Part shown: positions 12,860 to 27,800 of the stretch, one piece after another
Numbering within the stretch: position 1 is the stretch's first letter
How the letters are laid out: each line of letters starts with the position of its first letter
Assembly (NCBI GenBank): GCA_030549495.1
Contig: JAUIRK010000681.1
Span: 1 to 64,000, forward strand
DNA: 64,000 bases
From: Nectonema munidae
Taxonomy: Eukaryota > Nematomorpha > Nectonematoida > Nectonematidae
Reading direction: 5' to 3'
Made by a program: the position numbers and the translations under genes
Notes under the pieces: model-generated
The model's input: the letters and a program-made list of their open reading frames with translations, nothing else
What the model was told of the DNA's origin: nothing
Database searches by the model: none

Positions 12860-15800
12860 CTACAAAAATATGGGTAAAATGAAAACGCTGAAGATTACAT
12901 CGCTTTGTACGCATCCTTACAACCAGAGATGCTTCACGGCCAACAAAATATACTAGCAACGCATCACCAAGTGATTTCCACTTGTTGAGTCCACTAAATT
13001 GTTTGCAATTGACTTTGAATTATAAGCACGTATTTAATGAGCACCTAACATTCACGTCTTAGACGGCAGTGATATAACGATACTTATTTGCATTTTAAAA
13101 TGCCGATACCAAGAAAAAATTTCAAGTGATTTAGTTTATACTAATAGCTTTTAGGCATCATAATAAAAGTCTCTATTAATTTTAATGCGAAAACATCGGC
13201 TTATCTGCCATGACTCCTTATATGTTCCCAGCACGCTGAGATTTAGTCGGGTTTTTACCTATATGGCATCTAATCTCTCATAGATCAACGAATAAAAGAA
13301 GAGAGGATTTTTTCATGAGAATGAAAAAATACGCTTTTCTAAGTGTTTATTGTGTATGTGCAATGTGCATGTGTTGTTATAATTTATGAGTGATTATAAT
13401 ACTATCAATCAATATACTTGTACATTTGAACAAAATAAATTGGAAAAAGTGAGGTTGTTTTTGAGTAAACTGGAGTTAGAAAGTTTGTCATTTTAGCATT
13501 AACATAAATTTATGACAAAACCATTTCCCAAGAAGACTCTTAACTAGTTAATAATACATTTACACAAAACAAGCGACGCAAACCTTTTTACACACACATG
13601 TACAACTTGGCGATTATTTAAGCTGGAAAAATTAGTAACAAAAGATTAAGCTTGACTTCTTGAAATTTATTGGGTCTTCCAAGCGTTGAAAGGCCTTCTG
13701 AAGTATGTCTGGAGTGACAAACAAGCCTAGTCTTACTTCTCGGCAATGTGTTTGGTTGAACGGTGGGTTTAATGAATCAAGAAGAGTGGAAATCGCGAGC
13801 CTGTCAAGAGAGGGAAACATAAATTACCAAATTATCCAAGTGTGTGCGCAATAGAGCGAAACGGTTTATCGCAAAAAACAAAGCATACACTTTGAATGAA
13901 ATATGATTAAGGCGGTTCTAGGACATATATCACAATGCTGACATTATTCACTTTTGTCTCGACGACATCACTCACTGACTCCAGTGAAAGTTGCGCAACC
14001 GAGAACTAAATACGTGGTATTGAAAAATAACAATAGCGTACCTGGCATCTTTATTTGGTCATTTTGCGTGGAATCATCGAAGGTGCTGTCCATCGAGGAA
14101 ACTGTTTTGGGAGGAAAGGAAGAAGAAATACGCCCTTCGTTGTTCATAGGCGCAACAAGATATGAATTATCGGCAGCAAACAAAGAATCCAACATGTCTT
14201 CTAGAGCTTGGTTTGTGAAGCCGAGAAATTCGTTATCCTTTTCTGCAAATTCTTCTTTTTCGCCTACTTCAAAATTGGAATCCTCCGATTCTCCATGAGG
14301 GCAGGAATAAGTGAGGCTGTTGTGTGCTTCTGATTTCGCTACTGACAAGGGAGTAGGGGATGCGGCTGACTCACTCTTTCCAAATTCCAACAAAACCGGC
14401 ATTGACTTTGATAAAGTATTATTCATGTGTGAAGAAAGTACTATAGACTGTATAGAAGAAAGCTTAATTGCTTCTTCTCCAGAAAATGCATCTCGCTGAG
14501 TTTTCACTCTGCTCTTAACTTGACACCGATTATTTGATTGGATCGTGGCTTTCTGAAGATCTCTCTGTAACTGGGTGATCTGTGCCGCTTGAAGATAAGA
14601 TTCTTCGAAACCACCATTTGCGCTATTGTCATTACTTGTGCTTTTTTGCAGGTAGAGACTATTATTGTTTCTATTCACGGTGTGTGCATTAAAATATGCG
14701 TTCAAATTTTTGTCAAGAGCGGTGGAGGATGTGGTGAAGGTATGCTGATCATTAAAACATAGTGGCGATGAATCCACAATGGATTTTTGATTTGAGATGC
14801 AGGAGCTGTGGTTCGAATAACTATACGTGTAATGGTCAGCGTGATTGTTATTGCAATTATTGTTCATGTGGTTCTGCTTTTGCTTTAGCAAGCGCTGAGC
14901 TTGTAATGTTGTTTTCCTGAGCTCCACTTGCAGTTGAATAATTTTGGCTTGGTGCTGTTCCGAGCTTGAGAACGAGGTTGGCGATAAAGAGACTGGTGAT
15001 GGCAGTTGTGGAGAAGGTATAGAACAAGAGGGCGAAATCTTGAGGTAGTTATTTTGACTCGTCGCCAGCATCTTGTAGACATAATTTTTGTCTACATTTT
15101 GGAATTTGGTAGAAGACAAATTTGAAGAGATGAGGGTTAGCGGCGGTAATTTTTCCAGAGATTCTATCACGATATAACAGAAAAGCTTGGTTTAATTAAA
15201 TTAGAAAAGAAAGGTAAATAGACTAGGGTGATTACTAAATTAAAAATTTTTAAATAAAAAACACAAACCGTTTTTAATAATTTTTAAATTAAAAAATTTG
15301 TTAATTTTTATAATAAAACACTATATATTTTATATTTCTTATAGTTTATAATTTTTTTTGGTTCTGATTTATAAAAATGGCGTCTAAAAATTCCAATAAA
15401 AGTGTAGAAAAAAACAGGAATCATGGAAAAGAAACTTATCGAGTCTATGTAAAATAAAGAGATCAAAAAATTCCTTTTATTGAAAAAATTTCACATCTCT
15501 CCCGAATTCCAACAAATCGTCAAGTTCTTAGTAATTTTCTTTTTTTTATTCAATTGTACAAAGCTACGTCTAGATAGAGTGAATATTATGATTACAGATA
15601 TTGAACTGCTTTGGAGAGAAGTATTGTCAGGTATTTGGAAAAAAGTTATTCAAAGTGGAAGAGAAGCAAAGATAAAAATATTTAAAAAATTACAAAATGA
15701 ACATTTTTGTCTTCACTTTGTTGGTAAAAAGCTAGCTGGCGAGGAATATCTAATTGTTTTACTCAAAAACGTTGTGACAGAAATTAAACTTGGTGTTTTG

Positions 15801-18800
15801 AAATGTCTTGACGGCACAGCAAAAGCTATACATTTCCAAACGTAAATCAAGCCCGGTGGAACTCACGAGCAACATACGTTGTTATGGCTTTTTTTCTTCT
15901 GGAGGAAAAGCGCAAGGTGTTTGAATCAGCGTGTGATTTTATTTGTTATGAGTGGGCCAAGGCTTGGTTTGCAAATCAACACAACAAAGAAAACACTTTT
16001 AGTAGTTTGTTAAACGCTTTACAAATTATAGAATGCAAAAAATTGTTTAAAAAGACATTGGAATCTTGAGAAGTCGAAAATTGATATCCCGAGGTCTAAT
16101 CAAAATGCAGAGCGGGCCATTACAATCATGGAAGAATTGCATGGAGCTTCGAAAAATCATAAATTTCTAAATTTAAAGTTTCTAGCAAAAAACAATTTTT
16201 AATTTTGTGTTATTTATTTAGCTTTTTATTTCTTATAAATAAAGTTAAAAAGACTAATATAAATTGAATTCTTTAAAATGGTGGAAATTTTCTCTTTTCT
16301 AAAATTTATTTTAAAAAAGGGGGAAATTTTTTTTCGCGAAAGCAAAAATGAATCTATTTGTTAAATGTGGATAAAAGTTCCAAAAAGTTCCTTCTTTGAA
16401 AGTAGTTTCATTAAAAAAAAAAATTTTGTAATTACCCTAATATAGACGCTTATCAAAAGGTTTATTCACCAAAATAAAACTAGTACTATCAGAATAAGGC
16501 ATTTTAATAGATTTTTTGCTATAGCTACTTTTTTGATCATCATTCCACTTTTACCTCATTATAGACAGTGGCTTTTTTCTCTGAAAAGTTGGCTACTCCA
16601 CAGATTATAGGTTCTTTTTCAAAAGCAAAAAATATTTTCCATTATTTAAAACATTTTTCATTTAAATATTAAATGAGTTTTCCATCAAAACTTTAGTTTG
16701 TACAATTTTGAAAAGAAATAGTTTTTTTATTATAACTGTTGAACACTGATCCGGTACCTCTGTTCCATAATTTAATATTTTTCAAAAAAATTGTTTTTAA
16801 AATCAGTTTTTATTGCACTTATTCCTTAACTTTTTAAACTGACTATGGTTTTGTTTGAATGACAATGTAAATAAGTTAAAAATAGACAAGACAATAAATA
16901 GCTAAAGATTGAATACCAGATTTAGTTGGCGCCAAAACGTGAAGAGCGTTGTTGTAGTGAGGAAATCCATTTTTTGCATTCTCTGTATTTTTCGTTACAG
17001 CTGAATTGCGGAACCTGAGAATGGGCAAAAACTGACCAGAAGGGTGTACATTTGCATTAGAAACACATTTTTTGGACAGTGTTGTTTTTGAAGGAATTGC
17101 TTAAAGTGATAATGAAAACAGCAGGTTAACTTCACTCTAAACTTGTCTAGGTCAAAACAAGACTGCAGCGAATTTGTACGCACGTCGTACTAAACGTAAA
17201 ATCTCTAAATTTGTAGATCAGAAAGTTTTAGGAGCGAATCTTTATAACGGACATGTTTACAATTAAAAATCTAAACCCTTTAAGTTTTTTATCCTAAATT
17301 TTAAAAAGCAGATAAACATTTTAAACTAACGCAGGGAATAAATGAGTTAAATAAAATAGGTTTTTGGTTGGGTAATTAGTTTGGAAGGTGTTATTATTTA
17401 TTTAGTGTAATAGAGATTGCTTGACGAAAAACACCGACAACTTGCGAGCTATGATAGAATATGGACGAAAGGAAAGTTATAGGTTAGATAATAATTAGAT
17501 ATATTTAGTTAACTTAAGTTATAAAGAGACATTGGTTTATAGAAGATAGTGCCATTTGTTCCTGTTTTTTTCAGGTTTTGTGCTCTTGTAAATATATGAA
17601 GCGCGTTAGTAATAGATAGCAGGCGAGTAGGGTAGGGGGAAAAACGTCTTTTCTTCCCTCCCAACTCCGTATAGAAGTCCGCCTTAGCTGAAAAAATTTA
17701 ACAATACAAAGATCATAGTCATTATATGAGATCATTTGTCATTATACGTTTCCGTCAATTAGAGTAACAGCAAGAAACTCTTAACTATACTTATTCTAAC
17801 GCTAGAAAGTGATCACCATTGTGGACATGCAGAAGCAAGTTGAATTGGTGTGGTCAAATCTCATAATAGGAAAAGAGCTTTTGAAAGCGATGACAAACAT
17901 TGCGAAATAATTCACGACTTGTGTAGTTCAGTGGATTCCTCTATTGTACTTTGCAAGGGGCTTTCAAAAAAGAAATAATCAGATTGGGTAAAGACTAAAG
18001 AGGGAGCAGTAGAGGCAGTCAATTTGGATCATTTATTCATTGCAAATGTGTGCGCAAAAAAGATGCCTCGTGAGCAATTGATCATGACGATTTCATTTTT
18101 TGACTCAGTTTTTGCATTTAGAGGTTTTACTGCTAGTGTCAATCAAATTTGCGGTTTATGTTTGAATAAACATTATTATAATTGTTAATCTCCAATTTAA
18201 CATGAAATATATGTTTTTATACCAATTCGACCATGATAATTTTTATTTCTGAAATTATTTTTTGCATTTAGAGGCTTTAAATGTCTGAAAGTGGCAATCA
18301 AATGTTCGATTTACGTCTAATGTCTACAGAAATATTTTTGAAATTTAAATAAAATATCTGTTTTTATGCCAAATGGAAGATGCGGGTTTCATTTTTGGAC
18401 TCAGGTTTGGCATTTATGGTTTTAAAATATCTGAAAGCTTCAATCAGATTTGCGGTTTACTTCTAGATACTGTCTTCAAAAATATTTTCAAAAAAATAAA
18501 ATATCGATTTTATACCAAATCGACTATGCTTATTTTATATCTGTACTGGATTTTGGATAATACGGTTTAAAAAAAATCGATATATGCCTGAAAATCAGTT
18601 TTGTAAAAAATTTTCAAAAAATCGCTGCATATTAGGTATATAGTAAAAATATACTTTTTTTTTTGTATATTTTGGCTTATAATACTTTCTACAATCATCT
18701 TGAGTATGAAATATTTATTTTAAAAAAACAAAACGTATTATAAAATCTTTTGAAAATTTGCATGAGAGAAGGAACCAAGTTGAAAACTAATTGAAAAGAG

Positions 18801-21800
18801 AACATGTGATCAAAACAAATAATTAAAAAAAGGATAAATTTATTTTTAAGATTTAATTTGTTCATCTTTTTTTTTTTTATGTTTTTTTTTATAAATTAAT
18901 AATAAAATTTTTTTAATTAAATTTAAAAACTTAAAAATGTTGGTGAAATTGGGAAATAAAAAAAAAAAAAATTTAAATTTTGGAGGGAAAAAAAAAAAAA
19001 ATAAAAAAAAGCTACCAAGAAAGGATCATATGGAATGAATAGCAAAATTAAATACTGTAAATTATAATATGACGTAGAGACTACGAGCCGATAACGAATT
19101 TGTAGCCAAAAAGATGGAGGTCCTATCGAGTTACATAAGTTACTGAAAAATGAAATATTTTGAGTGAATTAAACACCTAAAGTTGGTTTATTAAATAAAT
19201 TAAGAAAATAATTACCAGAGAAATACTGCAAGTAGAAGTTATTTTTATGTTTATATATTTGACATTGATATACAGGTTTAATCGGTTTTTTGACAGGTTT
19301 CACTCCTTTTTTTTTGGGATAAATCAATTTTTTTTGACAGTTTTGATTGATTTTCATAAAAAATGAATATCACCACTGAATTACGCATGCTTAAAAATGG
19401 GTATATATGCGTAAAAAACTTTATATTATTACTTAGATAAAAAGTTTCTTTTTAAGATGAGCTGTCATATATAAATTGATAACTTTAATTGATTTTTATA
19501 AAAAAAATGAATATCACCGCTAAATTCAGCATGCTTGAAAATGGGTGTATATGTGTAAAAAACATTATATAATTATTTAGATAAAAAGTTTCTTTTTTGA
19601 GATGAGCTGTCATATGTAAATCAATTTTTTGACAGGTTTGAATGATTTTCATAAAAAAAAAATGAATAACACCACTGAATTCTGCATATTTGAAAATGGG
19701 TATACATGTGTAAAAAACGTTATATACTTATTTAGATAAAAAGTTCCTTTTTGAGATGAGCTGTCATATTTAGATCAATTTTTTGACGTTTAATTGATTT
19801 TCATAAAAAATGAATATCACCATTGAATTCAGCATAGTTGAAATATATATGTAACATTAAAAATATTTATAAAAACTTATTAATATCTGAGAAAAATAGG
19901 GGGGCACTTTAAGCCCCCCGGCACTTAAGCGGACAAATTTTGCCCAGCACTAATAGGGTTAAATGGGTTAAGGGCAGATTATTATTTGCAGATAAATTTA
20001 TCAAGGGCGAGATTTTTCTTCATTAAAATATGGACTTAATTTTGAGTGATTTTTGGATTTAGAAATGCTCATTCGTGAAAAAACTGTCAGGCGTATTTAT
20101 GAAAACTAAATAGAAAATATCTTTGGAATTTTAAGTATTTGTTGCTTGAAAAAATTTTAATGCCTACTTTGAGAAACTTTTTCACGAGTTAATATGATAT
20201 TCCACTTGTATAGCTTCTCATCGGTAGTTAGTGTCGTCTCTTCTAATTGGCTAGACCGTTACGTAGGTAAGATTAGTCGTCATTTTTTCCATAAATTTTA
20301 TATTCTGACATTATGTGACACCGGAAAGTTTTGGGCATTAAGACATAAGCCCGCAAGAAGGTAGATCACGTTGAAATTTTGGAGAGTAAAAAAGGTAAGA
20401 GCAGTCCTCCGGTGCTTGAAAGCTATGAATACGCGATTTTGAAGTGGTGTCAATAATCGCTAATTTTTAAAATTGTTGCGAAAAACACTAAATAAGATTA
20501 CTGTTTGGATTTCTACCATTTTCAATGACAGATAAGGGAGGAATGGTGTTGTCTGGAGAAGAGAATGGCGAAGAAATCGAAGGAATTGTTGGGATGCGAG
20601 AATTGGCGATTTTGTTATTCGCTTTTTCAAGGTAATACTTTTTGGTGTTGGCGTCATACAAGAGATTCGCTGTGCCTAGGATCTTGGCAGTACCCGGGCT
20701 TGCTCCTTTGTCGATGGAATTGTGGGAATCAACGATAGTCACTACTTGCTGCCAAATAGGACAGAGACTTGGTTGAGACGCAGGTGCTAATTTTGAGACA
20801 TCCTTCTTGCTACAATGATAAATTGGCGCCAAATTGGAAGAGCACGTCGTCGGTGTTGGCAGGCTACTGTTGTTCACTTTGATAGAATAATAAAAAATAT
20901 ATGATGTAAACATTCAGACAGATTTAGCTTGACTAAACTTGAAATCTAAATTTTGGATAATAAATCTGTTTTGAAAATATTAAGAATAAATAGTATTGAG
21001 TTACTACCTATTTTCAATTGCATAAAGTAGAATCCTTGCTCTATTCTTTTTAATGTGTTTATGTGTGCTGCAACAATACAATCATGTCTAAAGTTAAACA
21101 GATGATTCTCTATATCGTGTATTGAAAGTAAAAGTATTTTTTGCCATTTATTAGATATTGATCTATCGGAAGGTACAAGAAAATAATAAACATCTAAAAT
21201 AACAAACACGTGATAAGTTGTTACCAAATGATCAATCGTTCTGATCAGCTCACAAAATTTTCAAATAATTTCAAGAATGAAATATGATAGATATTTTTGA
21301 TTTTACCTTGTATAGATGATTCATATTCGCAAGGATCAAAGGTACTTTATGGTAATAATATTTTGAACCACCTAATCTAACTCATTTTGTTATTCACTTG
21401 TTAGAAACGTCATTTTAATTTCTTGTTTAGATTTTAGCCTTTGATCCAGATAGAAAAAATTGATCACAAATTAAACAAAAGGTTCACTATATTTTGAATA
21501 AGCATTATGCTGTATATTCATTGAAATAGTTATTTTATCTGAATATAGTTAGTTTCTTCTCTAAAAATATTTTGAAAGATTGCTTAGCATTTGAATAGAG
21601 TTTAAATCTATTGAACGTTGGGTAACTAAATGATACAACTCAAATATATTGAGGAATGATAACTGCATATGGAAAAATTTATTTAATTTTGTGCTAAAAT
21701 TTTTTCAAAATATTTCAATACCATTCTCAGAATTAGAAATTAGATTATAAATTAAGATTAAATAATAAAAATATATATTATTTAAATATATTAAAAATAT

Positions 21801-24800
21801 TTTAAAAAATATTATAAATTAAAGAAATTAGATTATAAATAAAGTTTTCCCTATCCTATTTTTAAAAAAAATATAGTACAATTTTTTTTACAAATAATAA
21901 CTCTTCACAATTTTTGCTTCGGGCTTAGCTTATTTTTTACAAAGTATGTCAAATGTTATTAAAATCGAATAAAACATTGTTATAGTTAAGCTATTTATTG
22001 AAAACTTTCTTTTTCACATTTGTCAGCAATTTTTGAAAGATAATCAATTTCGAAACTATTGATAGTTATCTTCATGATACGTAAAAATGATCTACCTTAG
22101 AAATAAGACTTGAAACATATCTTGATTTTGTAGGATATTGTTATATACTAATTTTGAAAGCCAGTCACGCTCACATCACACGTGGATTTGGAAACTTGCA
22201 TGTAAAGCTGCGAAAAGTATAAATTGCCTTTAAATATACCTAGGTTGTTAATCTTTGTTGACCATGATGATGAAAATGATGACAACGTCTTTTGGTTAAG
22301 TGGTCTATCCCGAAGGATTTCGTCTTTAAATGCTTTTAAGCGATCGAGTAAAATGCATTTTTGACCAGAAACCGGAAGTCTTCGCCTCTTCAATTCATTT
22401 TTTAGTTCGGAAACCTGAAAAATAATTAAAAAAAAATGTAATGTACACAAAAAACTCAAATGGGTATTTGGCACAATTTCATCATTCTGTGTGCACGAGT
22501 GGTTAGATGCATGGCTTAGATACTAGAATTTTATTAGATGTCATTAGAATTTTAGATACAAGTTTGATCCGGGTGCAGGCTTTTTTTGTTTATAGTTGGA
22601 CATAAGCGATCAAAGTGAGCCTTGTGGATTAAAACACTCCAAGACACCTTTAAAACCTTTTCCAAGCTGCTCATTATAGAATTGCTTAAAAATGTTATTT
22701 TACATCATTGTTTTGAAATGGACAACGTTACTAAACAATGGAAGAAGCACGAAACGGATTTTTATTGTTACTATTTTTTATAATGTTTCAAAATATTAAT
22801 ACACAATCAACAAATCTATTTGATATATAAAGAGTGATGAAAGCATTCAACACGTACTTGGCACACGCAATATTTTGCCTATTGAAGCCTATTCAGGCAC
22901 GCTTGAAGATTCGACTCGAGAGTCGAAGTCATGAAAACATGTATAGTGTATGCAAGCATGCTACCAACAGCGTATCCTCACTTTATTACCATACGAGGTT
23001 ATTTGATGCCTTGTAGAGTATAGCTATATAGGACTTTACTTTGATCAAGCTAAAGCTGGACAAGTTGACGAATAAAAATTAAATTTTCTTTTCACACTGA
23101 CGTAAGCTATTTCGACCAATGTGTTCACTGTTCACGTTATTTCTTTATTCTCTAATTTTGACATTTAAAGGCCTGATGCTTGCAAACTGTCGTATCTCAG
23201 GTTAAGCATTGAATGATTTTTTGGTTTTCATGAGCCAGTTAAGGATATGATTATTTAAAGGAAAGGCCTCTTATTTATAAAGTATATTTTCTTTCAGAAT
23301 AAAAATGGATAGCATTTCATTTGGCGCTTAAGGTTGGTGTTTATCTCCCAAACTTAAATATTTCTATATTATATACCAGTAGTGGCGAACGCGGCACCAG
23401 GAGCAGAAGCGGTTCTTTGCTCAATATGGTGTGGCTCTTATGATTAGCTAGTTGTTTTTTTATGATTTTGAAAATGTTAAGAAAAAATATTACAGTTAGG
23501 TCTTCCAATTTCGTTGGAAACGTTTGAGGTGGCAGAGAAAGCAAGGGAGATGGTGACGTCGAAAAATGATCTGAAGATGATTTTAGAAGAACATCACTAG
23601 ATGATGTCCTTGATTCGCTAAAACTGGACATGCAAGAAGGAAATGAAAGAGAAAAGGGTGCAGAAAGAAATGGCGACGAAGACGCAGGCGATGTTTTCAA
23701 TGGCGTAGATGGCGTTGTGAAGGCTATGTTGTAAACGGGTAAAACGGCCAAATCAGGATTATCTGAAAAAAAATTAAGTGATTAGGAGGGCGATAAAAAG
23801 TTAAAAACTAAATTTTTGTTTAGTCAAATATGTCCCAGAAATAAATTTTGCATACCTTTCGCAGATTTTTGTAGTTTTTCTGAATTGCAAAATGTTGAAT
23901 TGATTGCAAAATAATTTATTACGTCAATTTTAAGTAAAAGGCACTTTTTTTTTATTTTTAGGCCAATTTTCCTCGCCGTGGTAAAATAGGGATATATCTC
24001 AAAAACTACTAAGTGAGCACTATAAATAATGAAACAGTGAACTACTGGGAATGCAATCTAAGAGAGAACGTCGAAAATTGTGCAAGGGAATTACGCGTGG
24101 GCTGGGTGATGTTGAGAGGGAGATTGATAGCTCCTGGAATTTTGTTGCTTTGCATGGCTAGATATAGTTTTTGTTGCTCGAGAGTAGACAAGTATGTAGA
24201 TTTGCTGGAGGGCAGATGCGATGAGATGTTGTACGAGATTTTTTTTAATGGCCGTGCCCCACTCGAAGCCCTATTTACGCCATTGACGGGCATTTCTGAT
24301 TGTTGGAAGGAAATAGGTGCTAAAGAAGAGACTTGTTTCAGTGCTGATGGAGGTCCTTTATATCTAAATATGGAAAGAATATAACTCAAGATTTTGGAGA
24401 TACTGTAATTCCTGAAATTTATTCCAAATGTTATTTATATATAAAATCAAGCAATTTAAGAAGTCGTAATGTTTAATCTTGCAGAAACCTTGACAAGGTT
24501 GAATGCGGAGAGACGCGTATTTTTTTCCTCACATACTCTTTTAAGTGCGTGGTATTGAAAGAGGTTCGTATCATTAGAGTGTTAGCGACTAATATGTAGA
24601 GAAGTACACACAATTAAGCCTTCTAATTAATTGATATTGTAATACGAGGAGACATACTATATATATAAAGACTTAATTCAGTAGGGGCACTTCATAATTA
24701 AGTTGAGTACTTGAAGAAATTATTCTGAATTTTGAACTTATTTTAGTTTCTCAAAGATAACGTAATTGGTTATCTTCAGACAAATAGGTCATCTCCAAAA

Positions 24801-27800
24801 AGTTGATGTTCAATGGATTACTACCATAAAGAGGCATCTGTTGGAAGACAAAAAATTAAATATAATTTCGACATACTTTTGTTTTTCAGGTTAAGTACAA
24901 AAAGACTTAATTGAATGCAATTCGTCTTTATATATTAACCATTAATATCTAATTAGGTCTTCCCGTATTACGAGACACTTTATAGCCTTTCTATAATTCT
25001 TGAAATTTTCACAATATTCAAAGTGAAAAAACAATATCAATGATGTCAGACTATAGCATTCCTTTTTTACCATTTGATGTCACGACAGCATTTTCGAAAA
25101 TTTTTGTGTCATTGACCTCTAAATCGATAAATGTAAGAAAAATGGACATAAAAACGTAAGATAAATCATATTGCAGAAAAACGAGAAATACAATATTTTT
25201 ATATACATATGATACTCTTTAAAAGGCACACACCGTGTGTGTACAAACGAGTAGCAGCGGATGTTCTATTTCGCCCTATAAATACAGAGTATGAAAAGTA
25301 ACAAATGTGAAATTACTCGTGAAACTTAATGATCTTGCTTTTGGACACCACAGAAGATGGGTTGCACGTGCCTGGACTGCCTTTAGCAGAAGCGCGGCTA
25401 ATCTGTTGCTGAGCTCCAAGCATCGGTGCAGAAAGTGTCGGCCCATTTTGTTTGCTGTTCCCTTTCAATAAAAGCTCTGAAGGACTGAACCCTTTGCTTT
25501 CGCTACTTATATTGAGTGGAAATGCGGTAGTCGGAGTAAACTTTGGCAGGGATATGCTGAAGGACACATTCCTAAATTGGCATACAAATTATTGAAATGA
25601 TTTTCCATACAAAAAGCTACACATTATCAACCCTTTTTGCGGGTACATATCGGCATCTCGATTTTTGGAGTATAATAGGTCAACACAGCAGGCACAAATT
25701 CGCTACCCTTTGAGCACTCCTAAAATAGTTTGTGCAAACATAATGTTTACATGTTTTAGTCAAAAATATGATCGGATTATCTAAAAAAATAACTCAGTAA
25801 ATCATTTAAAAACAAAAAGATATGAAATATAAAAGAACATGGTAGAAAGAAAATACGTAAGCATATAAAAAATCGATGTTCACAGCACACTCTTAGATCC
25901 ATGATGAAAAATAAAATTTATCGCTAAAACTCAATAAAAGATAAACTTTTTACAATATCTGTCAAAATGAACAAACTGTTTTACATAGCAAGTCTAGACA
26001 AAGAATGACAAAGGTAAAACCGATCCTGGACATTCTATGCAAAACTATTAAATGCATTTAAAAGTAAAAGGAACTTTTATTGAATAGCCAAAATCAAAGC
26101 GTTTGTTTTAACTAGAATAAACAAATTGTAGGATAGCATCGTTTTACAGTGTGGTTTTTTAATCTTTACGAAATACTTCAAATTAGAGATGATTGTAAAA
26201 AAAGTAGTAAGAATGCATGCACTTTAATAATATTGTTTTTATCCAAAGATATGAGGAAAAAAATTTCATTTACAAAAGAGTATCACAAAAGAAAGGTAGA
26301 TGATAGCTAGAAATGGCAACAGCGTTTTTCTCTGAAAGAAGAGATTTTCTTGTTAAAAAATTATTCTAAATTTAATAGTATTCAAGCAATCAAAAAGAAA
26401 GCAAACGGATATTTTAAAGAATAAATATAGAAATATTATAAAATATCGCGTTTTACCTCGATGAGTGGGAAGATGAAGTTTGAGGGCTGTAACTGGACAA
26501 GAATAAAAAGGGCGGACTACTTTCTGGATTATTGAGGACACTTGGGACATTGTTCGGGAGATAGCCGTTGTTACCTTCGATGAAATTAGGATACGTTGAA
26601 ACAACTTTGTCTAAACGAAAAAGAGTTCATTAGTTTTAATTCTTATTTTGGGCACAATGCAAGTTGCTCTCTCGCTAACATAGTATTTGATTTTACTTTT
26701 GGAATAAACTTTTCCAAAAAACTGATCTGGCTTAGAGTAAAAATTTTTTATGCTAGAATAAATTGCGTTTTCGCCGTGATGGTGACTTTCAATGATTTCG
26801 GAATAAGTAGTGATTCTGGAAAGAGTCTTAAAAACAGGTTATATAGATATTAAATTAGAGCATTCGCCACGATGAAGCTTTACTCTGCAAAACAAAGTGT
26901 ATGTAGTGTAGAGAAGATTAAATATCAAAACAAAGTACACAATTAGTCTCACGCATCTAGAGGTAAAAATACGCAACCAAAGTAGTATTTGTGATTATAG
27001 AGACAGTATAAAAATAGAACTAACACAGATTCCCTTCTTTTTTCAGTGACGCAAAGAAAGATGTCAAATGTACAGCCTACTCTCTATGACTTTCTAAATT
27101 TTACTCTTTATTTAAAATCGGACTCTCAACCATTTAAAACCTCCGACTCCTGACTCCCAATTCCCAGCCCTGTCAAAACTAACTTTCTATAATATAGCGT
27201 TTTTCAAACTTTGGGTCCTGACTCCTCAGTGGGTCGCGTGAAAATAAAATGGGTCGTGACAAAAAAGAAAGGAAATCAAGGGAGAGCAAAGTGAAGAAAA
27301 TGTAAAAGTATTCAAATATTATTCGTACAAATAAATAAAAGAATACGCTGTCATAAAAAATATACCCATAAATTGTGGATGCTGAATAAATGAACGTAGT
27401 GATCAGAGTTTGTCTTATTACACCTGAGTATTATGGGTCGCGATGCAAAATGTGCTTCCTGCTATGGGTCGCAGTAAGAAAAGTGTGAAAAACGCTGATA
27501 TAATAAAGCACCGTTGCTTATCAATGCACAGAAAGAAGTTCGCACGCATGCACAAAAAATGTCATATACAAAAACCGGACCATAAAGCATTTTAGTGTGG
27601 CTAAAGAACAAGAATGATCTAACGCTACTTTCACCTAAAGATAGCATTGTCCAATTGAAATGTGACTTAATTAGACCAGTGGTTCTGAAATCGTGAAGAC
27701 ATGAAGATAATTAGATGACAGTTAGCATCTCTAACTCAAGTGAGAGGATAAGGGAGTAGGTAAAAATCTAAATCAGCTGTGAATAAGTTTTAAAATGAAA

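Noticed and set aside
13954-14499. Plus-strand frames of 114 and 62 residues
   Set aside because: Antisense shadows of the long MRTF zipper exon.
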